A program made the position numbers and the translations under genes. The notes under the pieces are model-generated. The model searched no databases and was not told the origin of the DNA. It saw nothing but the letters and a program-made list of their open reading frames with translations. 64,000 bases of DNA from Okapia johnstoni (taxonomy: Eukaryota > Chordata > Mammalia > Artiodactyla > Giraffidae): assembly GCA_024291935.2 (NCBI GenBank), contig CM044306.1:1116001-1180000 (forward strand), read 5' to 3'. Shown one piece after another: positions 9,394-20,597 of the stretch (its first letter is position 1; every line of letters starts with the position of its first letter).

Positions 9394-10661
9394 GGGGGCT
9401 TTAGCAGAGACCTGCCGCAGACACAACTGTCCACCTCGTCCAGGGCTTGTCCACCTCATCCAGGGCCCGGTTCTGAGGGCATAAGGCCCCCGGCTCCATC
9501 CACATCGACTCTAGACTTCTTCTAAAGGGCTCATCTGCTCAGGGCCTTGGCCTTTGCCATTCTCTGTGCTTGGCTACCAGGATATAAAATGCTTGGGAGA
9601 AATTACAGAATTTCTGTCTCTAAAGATTTCCAGGTTGAGAAGATGACGTCCATGGTCCTCTTTAGGTCCGGAGGCTGCACTCTGGACCGTGTGACCTGTC
9701 CAAGTCTCTTCCTCCAGGGAATTCTGAGTTTGGCACAGGCCTGGGGGATTCTGCAGTGTTTTCCCAAGGGAGGTGATCGGCTACCTGGTGGCTGGGGGGA
9801 GCCAGGAGGGATGGGGGAGGGGAGTCTTCCTGCCTCTGAGGGGCGGTTGCTCTCCTGGCCAGACCCGCCCTGGTAAAATGAGCCTCAGCTCCCAGCCCCA
9901 GCCAGGCAGTGGGCGCTCCCTCGGGGGTCTGTTTCCAGGAGGGTAAAGTCTTTTGCGATCGCCAGTTATGTGGTTGGTTTGTGAGTCATTGTGGAGCACT
10001 TGGCGGGCCCGAAGACAGCAAGAAGCAATTAGTCCTCTGATCGACACGGTTTGTCAACATAAAAGGTTTGGGCTGAAGGGCCGCCAGATGACACCCACAG
10101 CTTGGCACGCCTGCGATGGCCACAGGCCTTCGTTGTTTATTCCTCCTGCCCGAAAAACGCCCAGGGGGTGAGAGAAGGGGGAGGGGCCGAGCTGGAGGTG
10201 GGGCGCAGCTGCCGTCCATCTGAGCCTGCGTTAGGGGGCAGGGCTGCTGGGGCCACCTGCTTCCCGCTGGGCCAGAGGCCAATTATCCAGACGGAGGGAC
10301 AGCCGGGTCCCCAGGGCAGGGACAGCGAGATGTGAGAGGGGGAGTTAAACGGACGCGTGGATGGTGCGAGTAAAAGGTCAGCTTGTGTGAGCTGAGCTGC
10401 TTAGAGATTTTTCCTTTTTTTTTTTGCTAACCAGAGAAATAAATAGTCATGGTAGAAAATTTGAAAAATATATAGAATGATAAAAAAGCCCCCCCTCCAA
10501 TTCATCTGTAATCCCATGGCCCCAAGATACCTATTGATAATATTTTGTGTATTTCTTTCCAGTATATGGCACACTCTCTTGCTCAGTATTCTGAGCATCT
10601 GTTTTTGAGGGTAAATTCCTACATGTGTGAAGACTTATATTGTTCCAAGCAGTGTGTGTGT
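9392..10661. other. Mostly non-repetitive intergenic DNA with one old repeat
   Basis: No gene recognised. 9945-10145 is repeat-free and contains an AP-1-type TGAGTCA (9981-9987). 10420-10620 resembles the tail of an ancient LINE (GGTAGAAAATTTGAAAAATA, then TAATCCCATGGCCCC). Confidence 0.4.
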
Positions 10662-10863
10662 GTTAGTTGCTCAGTCGTGTCCGACTCTTTGTGACCCTAT
10701 GGACTGCAGCCCGCCAGGCTCCTCTGTCCATGGGATTCCCAGGCCAGAACACTGGAGAGGGTGGTCATGCCCTTCTCTAGGGGATCTTCCCGACCCAGGG
10801 ATCGAACCCGTTTCCCCTGCATTGCAGGCCAATTCTTTACCATCTGAACCACAAGGGAGGCTC
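10662..10863 (-). mobile_element. Bov-tA SINE, reverse orientation
   Basis: The reverse complement of the canonical SINE is seen: TTGCTCAGTCGTGTCCGACT at the left (3' end), GGATCGAACCCG (B box reversed) and ACCACAAGGGAGGCTC at the right. Confidence 0.9.
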
Positions 10864-12118
10864 TTTGACTGTTTCTTCAGACCGCCTGGCTGCCGTGCAG
10901 ACTGCCTGGACTCCAGCACCTGGACCTCCTCTTCCAATGAGAGGCCGCAGGGTGGTCCCTTCCGTTTGAGGCCAATAGCAGGCTGAGCCCAGCAGAACCT
11001 GCTGAGCCCCCACCCCCCGGGACCTGCAGGATTCACCCCTTACCTGTCAGGAGGTCCTGCTTCGGGACCACACCTGCCTCATTCGACGACCACTGGCCAG
11101 GGTCCACTGCCCGAGTTTCCCACTCTGTACAACCCCTGATGGTGTCTTGTGTCGGACCCTGGTTGATTTCCACCCTCTCGTCCCCAGCGCACAGAGCCCT
11201 CCAAGCCACCTCCTCCTAAGTCTCCATACATGACACCAGTGGGCTATTTCTATCAGTTGTCCCCACAGCCATCGTAGCTGGCTCTGATCCTTGCTGGGTC
11301 TCCTGGTCGCAGCACCTTGGTTTTCCTTTGGGGAGCACTCCTCAGTCACGCAAATGGTGCAGGATCTGGCCAACTGATACATTCCCGCCTCTGGTATCGA
11401 GATTGGTTTGGGGATGGGCGTGAGACTAATGTGGGTCCCGCGAGAGTCCGCCTTGGGACTCAGGCCAGGAATTTAGAGAGCACAGCACTCTCCGTCTGCT
11501 GGGGCCTCTAAAGAGGAAGGACAAAACACCGAGGCGAGCCCACCTGGGCTGAAGCCAGAAGAGTTCAGAGCCACAAGAGGAGGGGCTGGCAGGGAGACTG
11601 GCCAACCTCTGACGTCACTGGATCCTTACATCCAGCTGACCCAGGTCCCTGGGAGCCAGCAAATCTTGTCTCTTTTTTCTCTTAAGTCGACTTGACTTGG
11701 ATTCTGTTTTATTCAACCCAAAGGATTCTGACTAATAGCACAGCTCCCATCCCGGGCGGGAGTGGGCGGATGTGTTCTCAAGACCAGGAGCCCACACCGC
11801 GTCAGAGGGAGGTTGGGGTGGGGAACACAGTCACTTTGAGAAACAGGATGTTGTGATAAAGAGAATCTCGAGTTCGGGTTCCTGAGAATTCCACGGGTTA
11901 GATGTTTGTGACCAGAGGCCTGGGGGGTGTAAGCGCCTTTTCCTAAAGGGGCTCTTGGGCTCTGAGGCCACGCTGGCTCTTTGCCACAGGCCAGCATCAT
12001 CAGCACATGTAGAGGACTATGCCTTCCTGGGGGAGGAAGGCGCCTGTTCCTGAAGTCCTGGTCCCTGTCCTGGAGCCTCATGGGTTCTGACATGATGGAT
12101 GATGGACGCAGGGAGCTG
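10864..12118. other. Intergenic DNA, probably including one ancient mammalian repeat
   Basis: The end of the stretch (CAACCCAAAGGATTCTGACT at 11717-11736) resembles the terminus of a common old mammalian repeat that I cannot name with confidence. No gene seen. Confidence 0.35.
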
Positions 12119-12890
12119 CCTGATGCTGGAGGAGGGGGATGGAGGAGGAGGAGGGGGAATGGTGGAGGAGGAGGGGGGGATGGTGGAGGGGGATGGAGGG
12201 GGGGATGGTGGAGGAGGGAGATAGTGGAGGAGGAGGGGGATGGTGGAGGAGGGGGATGGAGGGGGGATGGTGGAGGGAGAGGGGGATGGAGGAGGGGGAT
12301 GGTGGAGGAGGGGGCTGGTGGAGGAGGAGGGGGATGATGGAGGGGGGATGGAGAGGGGATGGAAGGGGGATAGTGGGGGGGGAGATGCTGGAGGAGGAGG
12401 GGGATGGGGGGGGGGTATGCTGGAGGAGGAGGGGGATGGTGGAGGGGGAGGGGGATGGAGGAGGGGGATGGAGGAAGGGGATGGAGGCGGAGATGGTGGA
12501 GGAGGGGGATGCTGGAGGAGGAGGGGGATGGAGGGGGGATGGTGGAGGAGGAGGGGGATGGAGGGGGGATGGAGGGGGTATGCTGGAGGAGGAGGGGGAT
12601 GGTGGAGGGGGAGGGGGATGGAGGAGGGGGATGGAGGAGGGGGATGGAGGCAGAGATGGTGGAGGGGGGATACTGGAGGAGGAGGGGGTGGAGGGGGGAT
12701 GGTGGAGGAGGGGGGATGGTGGAGGAGGAGGGAGGTGGTGGAGGAGGGAGGAGGGGGATGGAGGGGGGATGGTGGAGGGGGAGGGGAATGGAGGGGGGAT
12801 GGTGGAGGAGGGGGGAGGATGGGGGGATGGTGGAGGGGGAGGGGGATGGAGGAGGGGGATGGTGGAGGAGGGGGATGCCGGCGGAGTGGG
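12119..12890 (+). repeat. Purine-rich GGA/GGGGAT minisatellite (~0.77 kb)
   Basis: It is built from irregular units such as GGAGGAGGGGGAT, GGTGGAGGGGGATGGAG and GGAGGGGGGAT, almost free of C on the + strand. The repeat lacks stop codons, so it opens frames of up to 281 codons on both strands, translating as Gly/Glu/Trp or Pro/Ser repeats. These are artefacts, not genes. The strand asymmetry and G runs favour G-quadruplex or triplex structures. Confidence 0.95.
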
Positions 12891-12899
12891 AGGCAAGTT

Positions 12900-13914
12900 C
12901 AAAGGTGCGCGGAGGATTTTCATGTAAAGTTTAGAGTTTAAGGCGTGACTGTTTGAACTCTTGTTTATTAGAAAATTTTCCAGCCGTTCAGCAGCTTCCC
13001 AGAGAAATGCGGGGCAGAGGGGGTGGTGGCAGGTCTCGTCCCCTAGTCACACCCAGGAGGGCAGCTTGCTCAGGCTCCTGTCATACCGGGAGGAGGGGGC
13101 GGAACTGAAGATGCCCCTGCCCACCCAGGTCCCATGGGAGCCCTAGGAGCAGAGGGGCCTCAGCGGTCAGGGAGGCAGCCTCAGCCGTGTCCAGCGCTGG
13201 TGGCCCAGCAGGGCTGCTGGCCACGTGGGTCTCCACGCCCCCTGCTCCTGCTTGTCTCGCAGTGTGATGGGGGGAGGACCTGTCGCCAGCATCTGCCCTC
13301 CGAAGGGCAGAGAAGGCCTTCAGCTTTCCAGGTCTGATTTCCAAGCCCACACTGCTCCTTGATGAGAACAAAATAGACGTCACATTTCCAAGGTGATTAA
13401 ATACCTTCCAGGACGGGCTTCCAGCCTCCGGACTGAAGGACCCCACCCCCAAGGCCCCGTCTGCTGACACAGACTGAATGGGCTTGGGATCCCACCTGGT
13501 CTTCTCACTGCCCCCACCCTCACCAGGAGGAAAGGAACTTCCCCTCCAGGGCCAGGCCGACAGCCGGCACCGGGAAGGGCTGCTCTCAGGGGCACTTCCC
13601 GCCTTCCTGGCACCAGGAGCCCCACAAGACGCTTCAGCTCCGCCTGGCGCTCGCCTTGCAGTCCCTCAAACAATCCCATCTCCTGGACCCTTGGCAAGAT
13701 CGTGAGCCGTCCGAAAGCACATCCAGCTGAGGCTGTGGTGGGACCCTCCCCTACGGGGTCTTCTCTCCCTTGCTCTGAGGTCACAGCTACGATCTCACCC
13801 AGCTCTCTGCTGCATCCAGCTTTATTTCAACACGAAGAACAGGTTTCTGAAATAAATGTGGGGTTTTACTTAATCAGAAGCCCCCTGTGCTACCAAGCAC
13901 AATTTTAAACCACT
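12900..13914. other. Intergenic stretch, nothing recognised
   Basis: GC-rich, with no repeat or gene that I can identify. Confidence 0.35.
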
Positions 13915-13924
13915 ACAGAGGACT

Positions 13925-14124
13925 GGCTCAGTCAGTAAAGAATCCGCCTGCAATGCAGGAGACCTGGGTTCGATCCCTGGCTCAGGAAGACCCCCTGGAG
14001 AAGGAAACGGCAACCCACTCCAGTATTCTTGCCTGGAAAATCCCATGGACAGAGGAGCCTGGCAGGCTACAGTCCACGGGGTCGCAAGAGTCGGACACGA
14101 CTAAGCAACTAAACCACCACCAGC
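13925..14124 (+). mobile_element. Bov-tA SINE with 10-bp target duplication
   Basis: The tRNA-like head (GTAAAGAATCCGCCTGCAAT, GGTTCGATCCC) and BovB-like 3' end (CGGACACGACTAAGCAACTA) are clear. ACAGAGGACT repeats at 13915-13924 and 14125-14134. The insertion lies exactly at the 5' boundary of the CHR SINE that follows. Confidence 0.9.
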
Positions 14125-14127
14125 ACA

Positions 14128-14405
14128 GAGGACTTCCCTGGTGGTTCCCTGGTTGAGAATCTGCCTGTCAGTGCAGGGGACATGGGTGTGATCCTTGGTC
14201 CAGGAAGACCCAAGTGCTGCCGGCAGTTAAATTGCGCACTGGACCCACCAAAGCCTGAACTCCGGAGCCTGCAAGCTGCTGCAAGAGAAGCTGCTGCAGC
14301 GAAAAGCCCCTGCACCGCAGCTAGAGAGTAGCCCCCGCTCCTAGAGAACGCCCTTGTGCGCAGCCCCGACCTGGGGCAGCCATCAGTAAGAAGAATTAAA
14401 AAGCT
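14128..14405 (+). mobile_element. CHR-type (tRNA-derived) SINE
   Basis: It begins GGACTTCCCTGGTGG and continues CAGTGCAGGGGACATGGGTG, CCAGGAAGACCC, CTCCGGAGCCTGCAAG, ending with an A-rich tail near 14400. This is the order of a full-length cetartiodactyl CHR SINE. Confidence 0.8.
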
Positions 14406-15070
14406 AAACCACTCTACGGAATGTCAGCTGGGCCCCTCTCCCAGCCCACCCCCACCCCCGTCTTACAGGAAGATGGATCTTCGGGGCAGTTGCAATGGTC
14501 TCTGTGACCTCAGATGAAAAGCATCCATTCCAGGCCACAATGTCCATGTTCACACTCATGGCTACCCTCTCTTCAGGGGGAATTTCATCTCTTTCTGAGT
14601 CGGGGCAGTGGTGTGCGGGCAGGTGTTGAACAACGAGCTGTCTGGGGAGGAAGCCTTGATTCATGCCATTTGCCGGCTTCCATGGTGGCAGCGTTCCCAT
14701 TGCAGCCAACTTCAGGCTGAAACCTGAGGTCAGCTCTCCCGGGCTGCTGTGAGCTGACCCAGGACACCGTGGAAAAGGGCTCCAGAACCAGAAGACACAC
14801 GTGGAGGGTATCAGCTCGCTGTGGCCCCCTTGCCTGGCAGTGCAATAAAGCTACTCTTTTCTACTTTCCCCTCAAGGCTCTAAAATGCTGGTTTCTGAGA
14901 TGGTCCTCATAGAACTGCCTTCTCACCATGCTTCCATTCCAAAGGCTGCACCTTCGATACGAGGTTAAAGAGACTCTCGGCTTCATGAAAATGTCCATGG
15001 ATGTAGAGAATATAGCATAAAGAATGCAGGCTTGGGACAAGGGTTATTCACCCTCATTATGTATTTTTCT
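14406..15070. other. Intergenic stretch, nothing recognised
   Basis: No gene or clear repeat seen. Confidence 0.35.
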
Positions 15071-15268
15071 GGGGCTTCCCAGGTCTCACAATGGTAGAGA
15101 ATCTGCCTGCCCATGAGAGGATGTGGGTTTGATCCCTGGATCGGGAAGATCCCCTGGAGCACGACATGGCAACCCACTCCAGTCTTCTTGCCTGGAGAAT
15201 CCCATGGACAGAAGAGCCTGTTGGGCTACAATCCATGGGGTCACAAAGAGTCAGACATAACTGAGCAC
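15071..15268 (+). mobile_element. Bov-tA SINE
   Basis: GGGGCTTCCCAGGTCTCACA head, GGTTTGATCCC, GGAAGATCCCCTGGAG and 3' end CAGACATAACTGAGCACGCA. Confidence 0.9.
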
Positions 15269-15635
15269 GCACGAATGCATATGTTTTCTTAATGTCAGGC
15301 ACCATAAGAATGGCATTTGTGGAACTGGACATGTGTACATGTCCATGTCCATGTGTGTGTGTAATAATGGAATATTATAATACTATCAATTGATCAGAAA
15401 TGTCTTTGTTCCTGCTTCCCTCCTGGTTCCACCTCCTGACATTCGAGTTAGGAGAAAGAGGCTCAGTTGTGTAGTATCGGGGGGAGCTCCATGCTGCTGA
15501 GTCTCAGGTCCCAGATAGTAAGGAGAATACCTTCAATACGGAGAGATCTGCTCAGGATAATTTACAGCCATGCACTTTTAGTTACCTGATGGATGATAAT
15601 GACAAAGAAGTATTTCAAGGTAATCTTCAGAGTCT
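15269..15635. other. Intergenic stretch, nothing recognised
   Basis: A short TG run lies near 15353-15361. Otherwise there is no recognised feature. Confidence 0.35.
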
Positions 15636-15762
15636 TTTTTTTTTTTAAGTTTTTGGCCACGCCGAACACAAGTGGGTCTTAGCTCCCAGACCAGGAATTG
15701 AACCCATGCCCCCTGCAGTGAGAGTGCAGAGGCTTAGCTACTGAAACAGCAGGGAAGTCCAG
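15636..15762 (-). mobile_element. CHR-type SINE fragment, reverse orientation
   Basis: A T run at the left (poly-A tail reversed) is followed by TTTTTGGCCACGCCGAACAC, CAGGAATTGAACCC and CAGGGAAGTCC at the right. Confidence 0.8.
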
Positions 15763-15795
15763 GGTCATTTTTTAAAATCAATGTCATTGAGGCCT

Positions 15796-16003
15796 GGGCT
15801 TCTCTGGTGACTCAGTGGTAAAGAAGCCACCTGCCAATTCGTGAGACACAGGAGGTAAGAGTTCAATCCCTGGGTTGGGAAGATCCCCTGGAGAAGGAAA
15901 TGGCAACCCACTCCAGTGTTCTTGCTCGGGAAATTCCATGGACAGAGGAGCCTGGTGGGCTATGGTCCATGGGGTCGCAGAGTCAGACATGACTGAAGTG
16001 AAG
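15796..16003 (+). mobile_element. Bov-tA SINE
   Basis: GGGCTTCTCTGGTGACTCAG head, GGAAGATCCCCTGGAGAAGG, TTCCATGGACAGAGGAGCCT and CAGACATGACTGAAG end. Confidence 0.9.
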
Positions 16004-16119
16004 GGACATTGTACTGTAAGCATTTTTGTGTGTCCTTAAATTTTCTTTGAAGATATGGTTTTTACTAACTGTATAGTATTCTACCCAATATTTTTGTACT
16101 AAACTATATTAAACTAGTT

Positions 16120-16182
16120 ATATGTGCTGCAGTCCATGGGGTCGCAAACAGTCACACACGACTGAGCAACTGAACTGAAGTG
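16120..16182 (+). mobile_element. Ultra-short BovB/Bov-A 3'-end insertion (63 bp)
   Basis: Only the shared 3' end is present (CAGTCCATGGGGTCGCAAAC, CACGACTGAGCAACTGAACT). It is flanked by a perfect 14-bp direct repeat ATATTAAACTAGTT at 16106-16119 and 16183-16196. This is a severely 5'-truncated retrotransposition event. Confidence 0.85.
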
Positions 16183-16235
16183 ATATTAAACTAGTTTCCT
16201 ATTTTCAGGCATTTAGGTTGTTCTTAATTTTCAAA

Positions 16236-16445
16236 TCATCATGATATATAAAACAGATAAATAATAAGGACCTACTGTATATAGCAGAGGAAACTCTACT
16301 CAGTACTTTATAAAGACCTATATGGAGAAAGAATCTTAAGAAGAACAGATATGTGGGTAAATATAACTGAGTCACTTTGCTGTACACCTGAAACTAACTC
16401 AACCCTGTAATCAATAATACTCTGATAAAAATTTTTAAAATAAAA
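16236..16445 (+). mobile_element. L1 3' UTR fragment
   Basis: GATATATAAAACAGATAAAT, GGACCTACTGTATATAGCAG, CACTTTGCTGTACACCTGAA and an A-rich end with AAAATAAAATT. Confidence 0.8.
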
Positions 16446-16499
16446 TTATCACAAAGAACTCCATGATTACTATCTTCATATGTGAATCTTCATATCGAT

Positions 16500-17060
16500 T
16501 TTCTCTTTATTTTCTTAAGAGATATTCTCAAAAGTGAGAGTGGCTAAGTGAAGGAATGTGAAGAGTTTAATTCAGACTGGCAGACTGCCCTGAGGAGCTT
16601 GGAATCAGAGTTCCTGTTTTGCATATTCTTTACAACATTGAGTATTTAAGTGAAAAAAATAGAATTTTGTTGTTATTTCAGTTTGTATTTGTTTTATTAC
16701 TTGATAGAATATACTTTCTACACTTGTATGTCTTCATTTGTAAATTATGTGTTCTTGTGCATTGAACTTTTTTAAACTGGAATTTTTCATTTTTTCCTCA
16801 TTCATTTTTAAGAGCTCTTTATATATGAAGGACATTTACTTTGTCATATATGTTGAAATACTTTCTTTTTTAACCTATAGAATGTACATATTTTTCTTTT
16901 TAACTATAGAAATTCTTTTCTTTCACATTGAGAAATTTTACATTTAAAAAAGAATTTGAACCTTTCACTCTGTCCATTTTTAATATGCACATACTTAGAA
17001 ATGCTTTCCTACCTAGCCTTATAACTATTCATTAATATTTTTCCATTTCTCTTATCAAAT
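16500..17060. mobile_element. Probable ancient L1-type fragment, AT-rich
   Basis: It contains AAGAGCTCTTTATATATGAA and AGAAATGCTTTCCTACCTAG, both resembling old L1M-type sequence. It is too diverged to assign boundaries or subfamily. Confidence 0.4.
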
Positions 17061-17509
17061 TAAAAAAAATTATAAATGTAGCCATTTCTTCTCTTCCTTT
17101 GTCTGCCTCTTTAAGACACTCCATTTTCTCAGTTCCTCCAGGACTGCAGTCAGGCTAGCACCTGCCTTGCAAATTAAACCCATCTTCAAAGGGCAGAGAA
17201 AAAGAAAGACCACCTCCTTCTTACAGCAGCCAGTGGGAAAACTGGGGCATCGAAACTCACGTCCATCTCTGGAGCTTCTCGGCCCAGCTTCTGTTCCTGC
17301 TGCTTCTATAGGAAGATGAAGAATGGGCAGCCCTGTCTCCACCCCAAGGATGGCAGTCCAGGAAGGTTGGGGCTGACTGCTCCCCCTGGGTCTGCGACCA
17401 GTGGTTTGTTCTCTCCAGTCACTGCTGACCCACCAGCCTCCCAGGTGAACCCTCAAGGGAGGCAGCAGAAATGGGAGAAAAAGAGCACGCATGCTTTAAG
17501 CACTATGTG

Positions 17510-17672
17510 ATGTCCATCTATCATCTACCAATTATCCATCTATCATCTACCCTCTGTCTATCTACTATTTATCTCTATGTCAAATATCTATTGTCTATCT
17601 ACCATCTATCATCCTGTCATCATCTATCAATTATCTATCTATTGGTCTATCTATCTACTATCTATCTAGAGA
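17510..17672 (+). repeat. Degenerate (ATCT)n tetranucleotide microsatellite
   Basis: Many ATCTATCT/ATCTACC units are interrupted by TGTC and ATTATC variants across about 160 bp. The repeats are imperfect, suggesting an old array. Confidence 0.9.
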
Positions 17673-18245
17673 TCATCACTTTAACCCTACCACCACAGCT
17701 ACATCGTGTGGTCAGCTATACCTGGTGCTGTGAGATGCTGGGTAAGATGAATGGACTCGAGTCTGGGAGGTCCTCAGACAGGACCAGTCCAGCGGAAGGA
17801 TGACCCGAAGAGACACAGGTGTGCACAACGGCAGAGGCAGAGGCGCAGGTGAGAGTGAGCAGTGGAAATGCTGGGGTGAGGATGACTGGCAGGTCCCACG
17901 CTCGGGCTCAGACAGGTGCACTGGTCTTGAGTGCCACTCAGCACCTCCCAGAGAGAGGGAAGAAAGTGGGTGGACTGCCCCCTCCAGGCCCCGCCTCATT
18001 CACGTGACCCAAGTCCTTTTCAACACTCACTTCCTAGCCTCCCACCCCCCAACACCAAGGCGGCAGGACCACTTTAGATGAGCTGGAAATCGCTTCTCCC
18101 GGGAACAAAGCAGGGAGCAGAAGGCTTGGGAGATATTGCATTGACAGATTCCCAGCAAGGAGTCGAATTCAAGCTGGTTTCCCTTCAGTGGAGAGAGGGA
18201 TGGATGGGGGGCTGTGGTTCGCGGCCTGAGATCCTAATACCTTGT
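17673..18245. other. Intergenic stretch, nothing recognised
   Basis: No gene or clear repeat. It ends at the target site of the BovB insertion that follows. Confidence 0.35.
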
Positions 18246-18257
18246 ACCCCTAACTGT

Positions 18258-18964
18258 TGTTGTTGTTCAGTCGCTCAGTCGTGTCCAGCTCTTTGCGACC
18301 CCATGGACTGCAGCACGCTGGACTTCCCTGTCCTTCACAGTCTCCCGGAGTTTGCTCAAATTCAGGTCCATTGAGTTGGTGATGCCATCCAACCATCTCA
18401 TCCTTTGTCGTCCCCTTCTCCTCCTGCCCTCAGTCTTTCCAGAATCAGGGCCTTTTCCAATGAGTCAGCTCTTCTCATCAGGTGGCCAACGTATTGGAGC
18501 TTCAGCTTCAGCATCAGTCCTTCCAATGAATATTCAGGGTTGATTTCCTTTAGAATTGACTGGTTGGATCTCCTTGCTGTCCAAGGGACTGTCAAGAGTC
18601 TTCTCCAACACCACAGTTCAAAAGCATCAACTCTTCAGCGCTCAGTCTTCTTTAGGGTCCAACTATCACAACCTACATAACTACTGGAAAAACCATAGTT
18701 TTGACTCTGCAGACCGTTGTTGGCAAAATTATGTCTTTGCTTTTAATATGCTGTCTAGGTTTGTCATAGATTTTCTTCCAAGAAGTAAGCATCTTCTAAT
18801 TTCATGGCTGCAGTCACTGTCTGTAGTGATTTTGGAGTCCAAGAAAAGAAAATCTCTCACTGCTTCCACTGTTTCCCCTTCTGTTTGCCATGAAGTGACC
18901 AGATGCCATGATCTTAGTTTTTTGAATGTTGAGTTTTAAGCCAGCTTTTTTGCTCTCCTCTTTC
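18258..18964 (-). mobile_element. BovB LINE, 5'-truncated, with 12-bp target duplication
   Basis: The left end is the 3' end of the element (TGTTGTTGTTCAGTCGCTCA). The sequence continues through the reversed C-terminal region of the BovB protein gene to CTTAGTTTTTTGAATGTTGA. ACCCCTAACTGT at 18246-18257 and 18965-18976 is the target duplication. The frame is broken by many substitutions. Confidence 0.93.
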
Positions 18965-18976
18965 ACCCCTAACTGT

Positions 18977-19802
18977 GTGCACCCCTAACTTTGTTGGCTT
19001 TTACTTCCTGCAGCACCTCGCTTTGCTGAGGCCTCTCTCAAGGCTCGGAGCAGGGCAGGCAGGAGCTGGGAGCAGAGATGCTGCTTTTGGGGTCCTCCAG
19101 CCCTGCTCCGAGGCTCGCTCTGCTCCAGGTGGAGCAGCCGGACTCTCACTCTAGATCTTCCGAGCCCAGGGGCCAGACAGCTGAGCAGCCTCTTATTAAA
19201 CCTCAAAGAGTTCTTTGTTCTATAGCTGAAGGCCGAAAATACAGGGCAGCATCTCTCAGCTGGTTGCTTGGAGGTTGCTGGGAGAATCCCTCAGCAAGAG
19301 AAAAAGGGGTTTGGACCAAGATCACAAGAAGAAGCCAGTTCTTCTCTGCTCTCTGTTCTTCGCCTGGAGAGAGGCTCTGGCCTCTTCCATTAAAAGAAAA
19401 GAAAAAGGAAAAAAAGCCGAAGCAACAGAGCTTCAACCTTGCTTCTGGTGCTCATCAGTGCAGCAGTCATGGGGACTTGAGAAACGCCTGACACTTGGGC
19501 ACCACCCCAAGGGACTCAGACTTAATTGAAGTGGGGGTGGGACTCCCCCGGGGCATTTAATGTGCCCCTAGGTTGAGGGCCACTGTCTTGTAACTGTGCT
19601 TTTACTGTTTATCTTTAATGATGATGGTGGAGCGGTGGATACACTTTTTCCTCCTTGGCGGGGTGGAGATCAAAAGTCTACCTTTGAGGCCCATGATCAA
19701 GGGGTTCTTTGACCTGCTCTGGCCCACAGCGGTTTTATTTTCTGTAATCAGCACCTTCCAGCGCAGGGCCGAGGGCGGCAGATGCAAATCTAACTCTCAC
19801 TG
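18977..19802. other. Intergenic stretch, nothing recognised
   Basis: A further copy of ACCCCTAACT at 18981-18990 shows the target already held a short repeat. No gene seen. Confidence 0.35.
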
Positions 19803-19810
19803 AAGCATCT

Positions 19811-20291
19811 AAAGAGCAGAGACATCACTTTGCCAACAAAGGTCTGTATAGTCGAAGCTATGGTTTTTATCGTAGTCATCTATGGATATGAGAGTTGGAC
19901 CATAAAGCAGGCTGAGCTCTGAAGAATTGATGCTTTCAAATTGTGGTGCTAGAGAAGACTCTTGAGAGTCCCTTGGACAGCAAGGAGATTGAACCATTCA
20001 ATCCTAAAGGAAATCAACCCTTAATATTCATTGGAAGGACTGATGCTGAACCTGAAATTCCAATGCTTTTGTTATCTGATGCAAAGAGCCAACTCACTGA
20101 AAAAGACCCTGATGCTGGGAAAGATTGAAGGCAGGAGAAGGGGACGACAGAGGATGAGATGGTTGGATGGCATCACCGACTCAATGGACATGAGTCTGAA
20201 CAAACTCCGAGAGACAGTGGACAGAGAAGTCTGATGTGCTGCAGTCTGTGGATTGCAAGGAGTCAGACACACCTGAGTGACTGAACAACAA
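19811..20291 (+). mobile_element. BovB LINE 3' fragment with 8-bp target duplication
   Basis: It starts AAAGAGCAGAGACATCACTT, passes GAAGAATTGATGCTTTCAAA and GAGATGGTTGGATGGCATCA, and ends CTGAGTGACTGAACAACA. AAGCATCT at 19803-19810 and 20292-20299 flanks it. The coding frame is broken. Confidence 0.92.
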
Positions 20292-20299
20292 AAGCATCT

Positions 20300-20597
20300 G
20301 CCTGCCTCTGAGCTGTTGATGGTTTTCTCTCCACTAATCACAAGCCCTAATTAGAACTTTCCAGGTGTGGTTCCTCCAGCCAAGCTCTCCTTGACCAGTT
20401 TAAAGCCCCTCCCTTCCCCACCTTCCTTCCTCCAGGGTTTTCTCTGCCCTTCTCTGGACATTTTTAGCCTCCATTGGAGCCTCCATTTATCAGCAGTCCA
20501 ATAGGAAACAGAACCTCTCTGGGGCAGTGGGGCCCTTTCAGCCTCCTAGGAACCCTCCTGGGGCTCTTCACAAGGCAGATGCTCACTAAGCGTTCCT
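20300..20597. other. Intergenic stretch, nothing recognised
   Basis: No gene or clear repeat seen. Confidence 0.35.

Noticed and set aside
9278..9525. Frames encoding Cys/Val or Thr/His repeats (also at 59086-59576 and 54736-54975)
   Set aside because: Translations of (TG)n/(CA)n microsatellites.
12078..12927. Open frames of 176-281 codons on both strands
   Set aside because: They lie entirely in the purine minisatellite, where stop codons cannot easily occur. The translations are simple Gly/Glu/Trp or Pro/Ser repeats.
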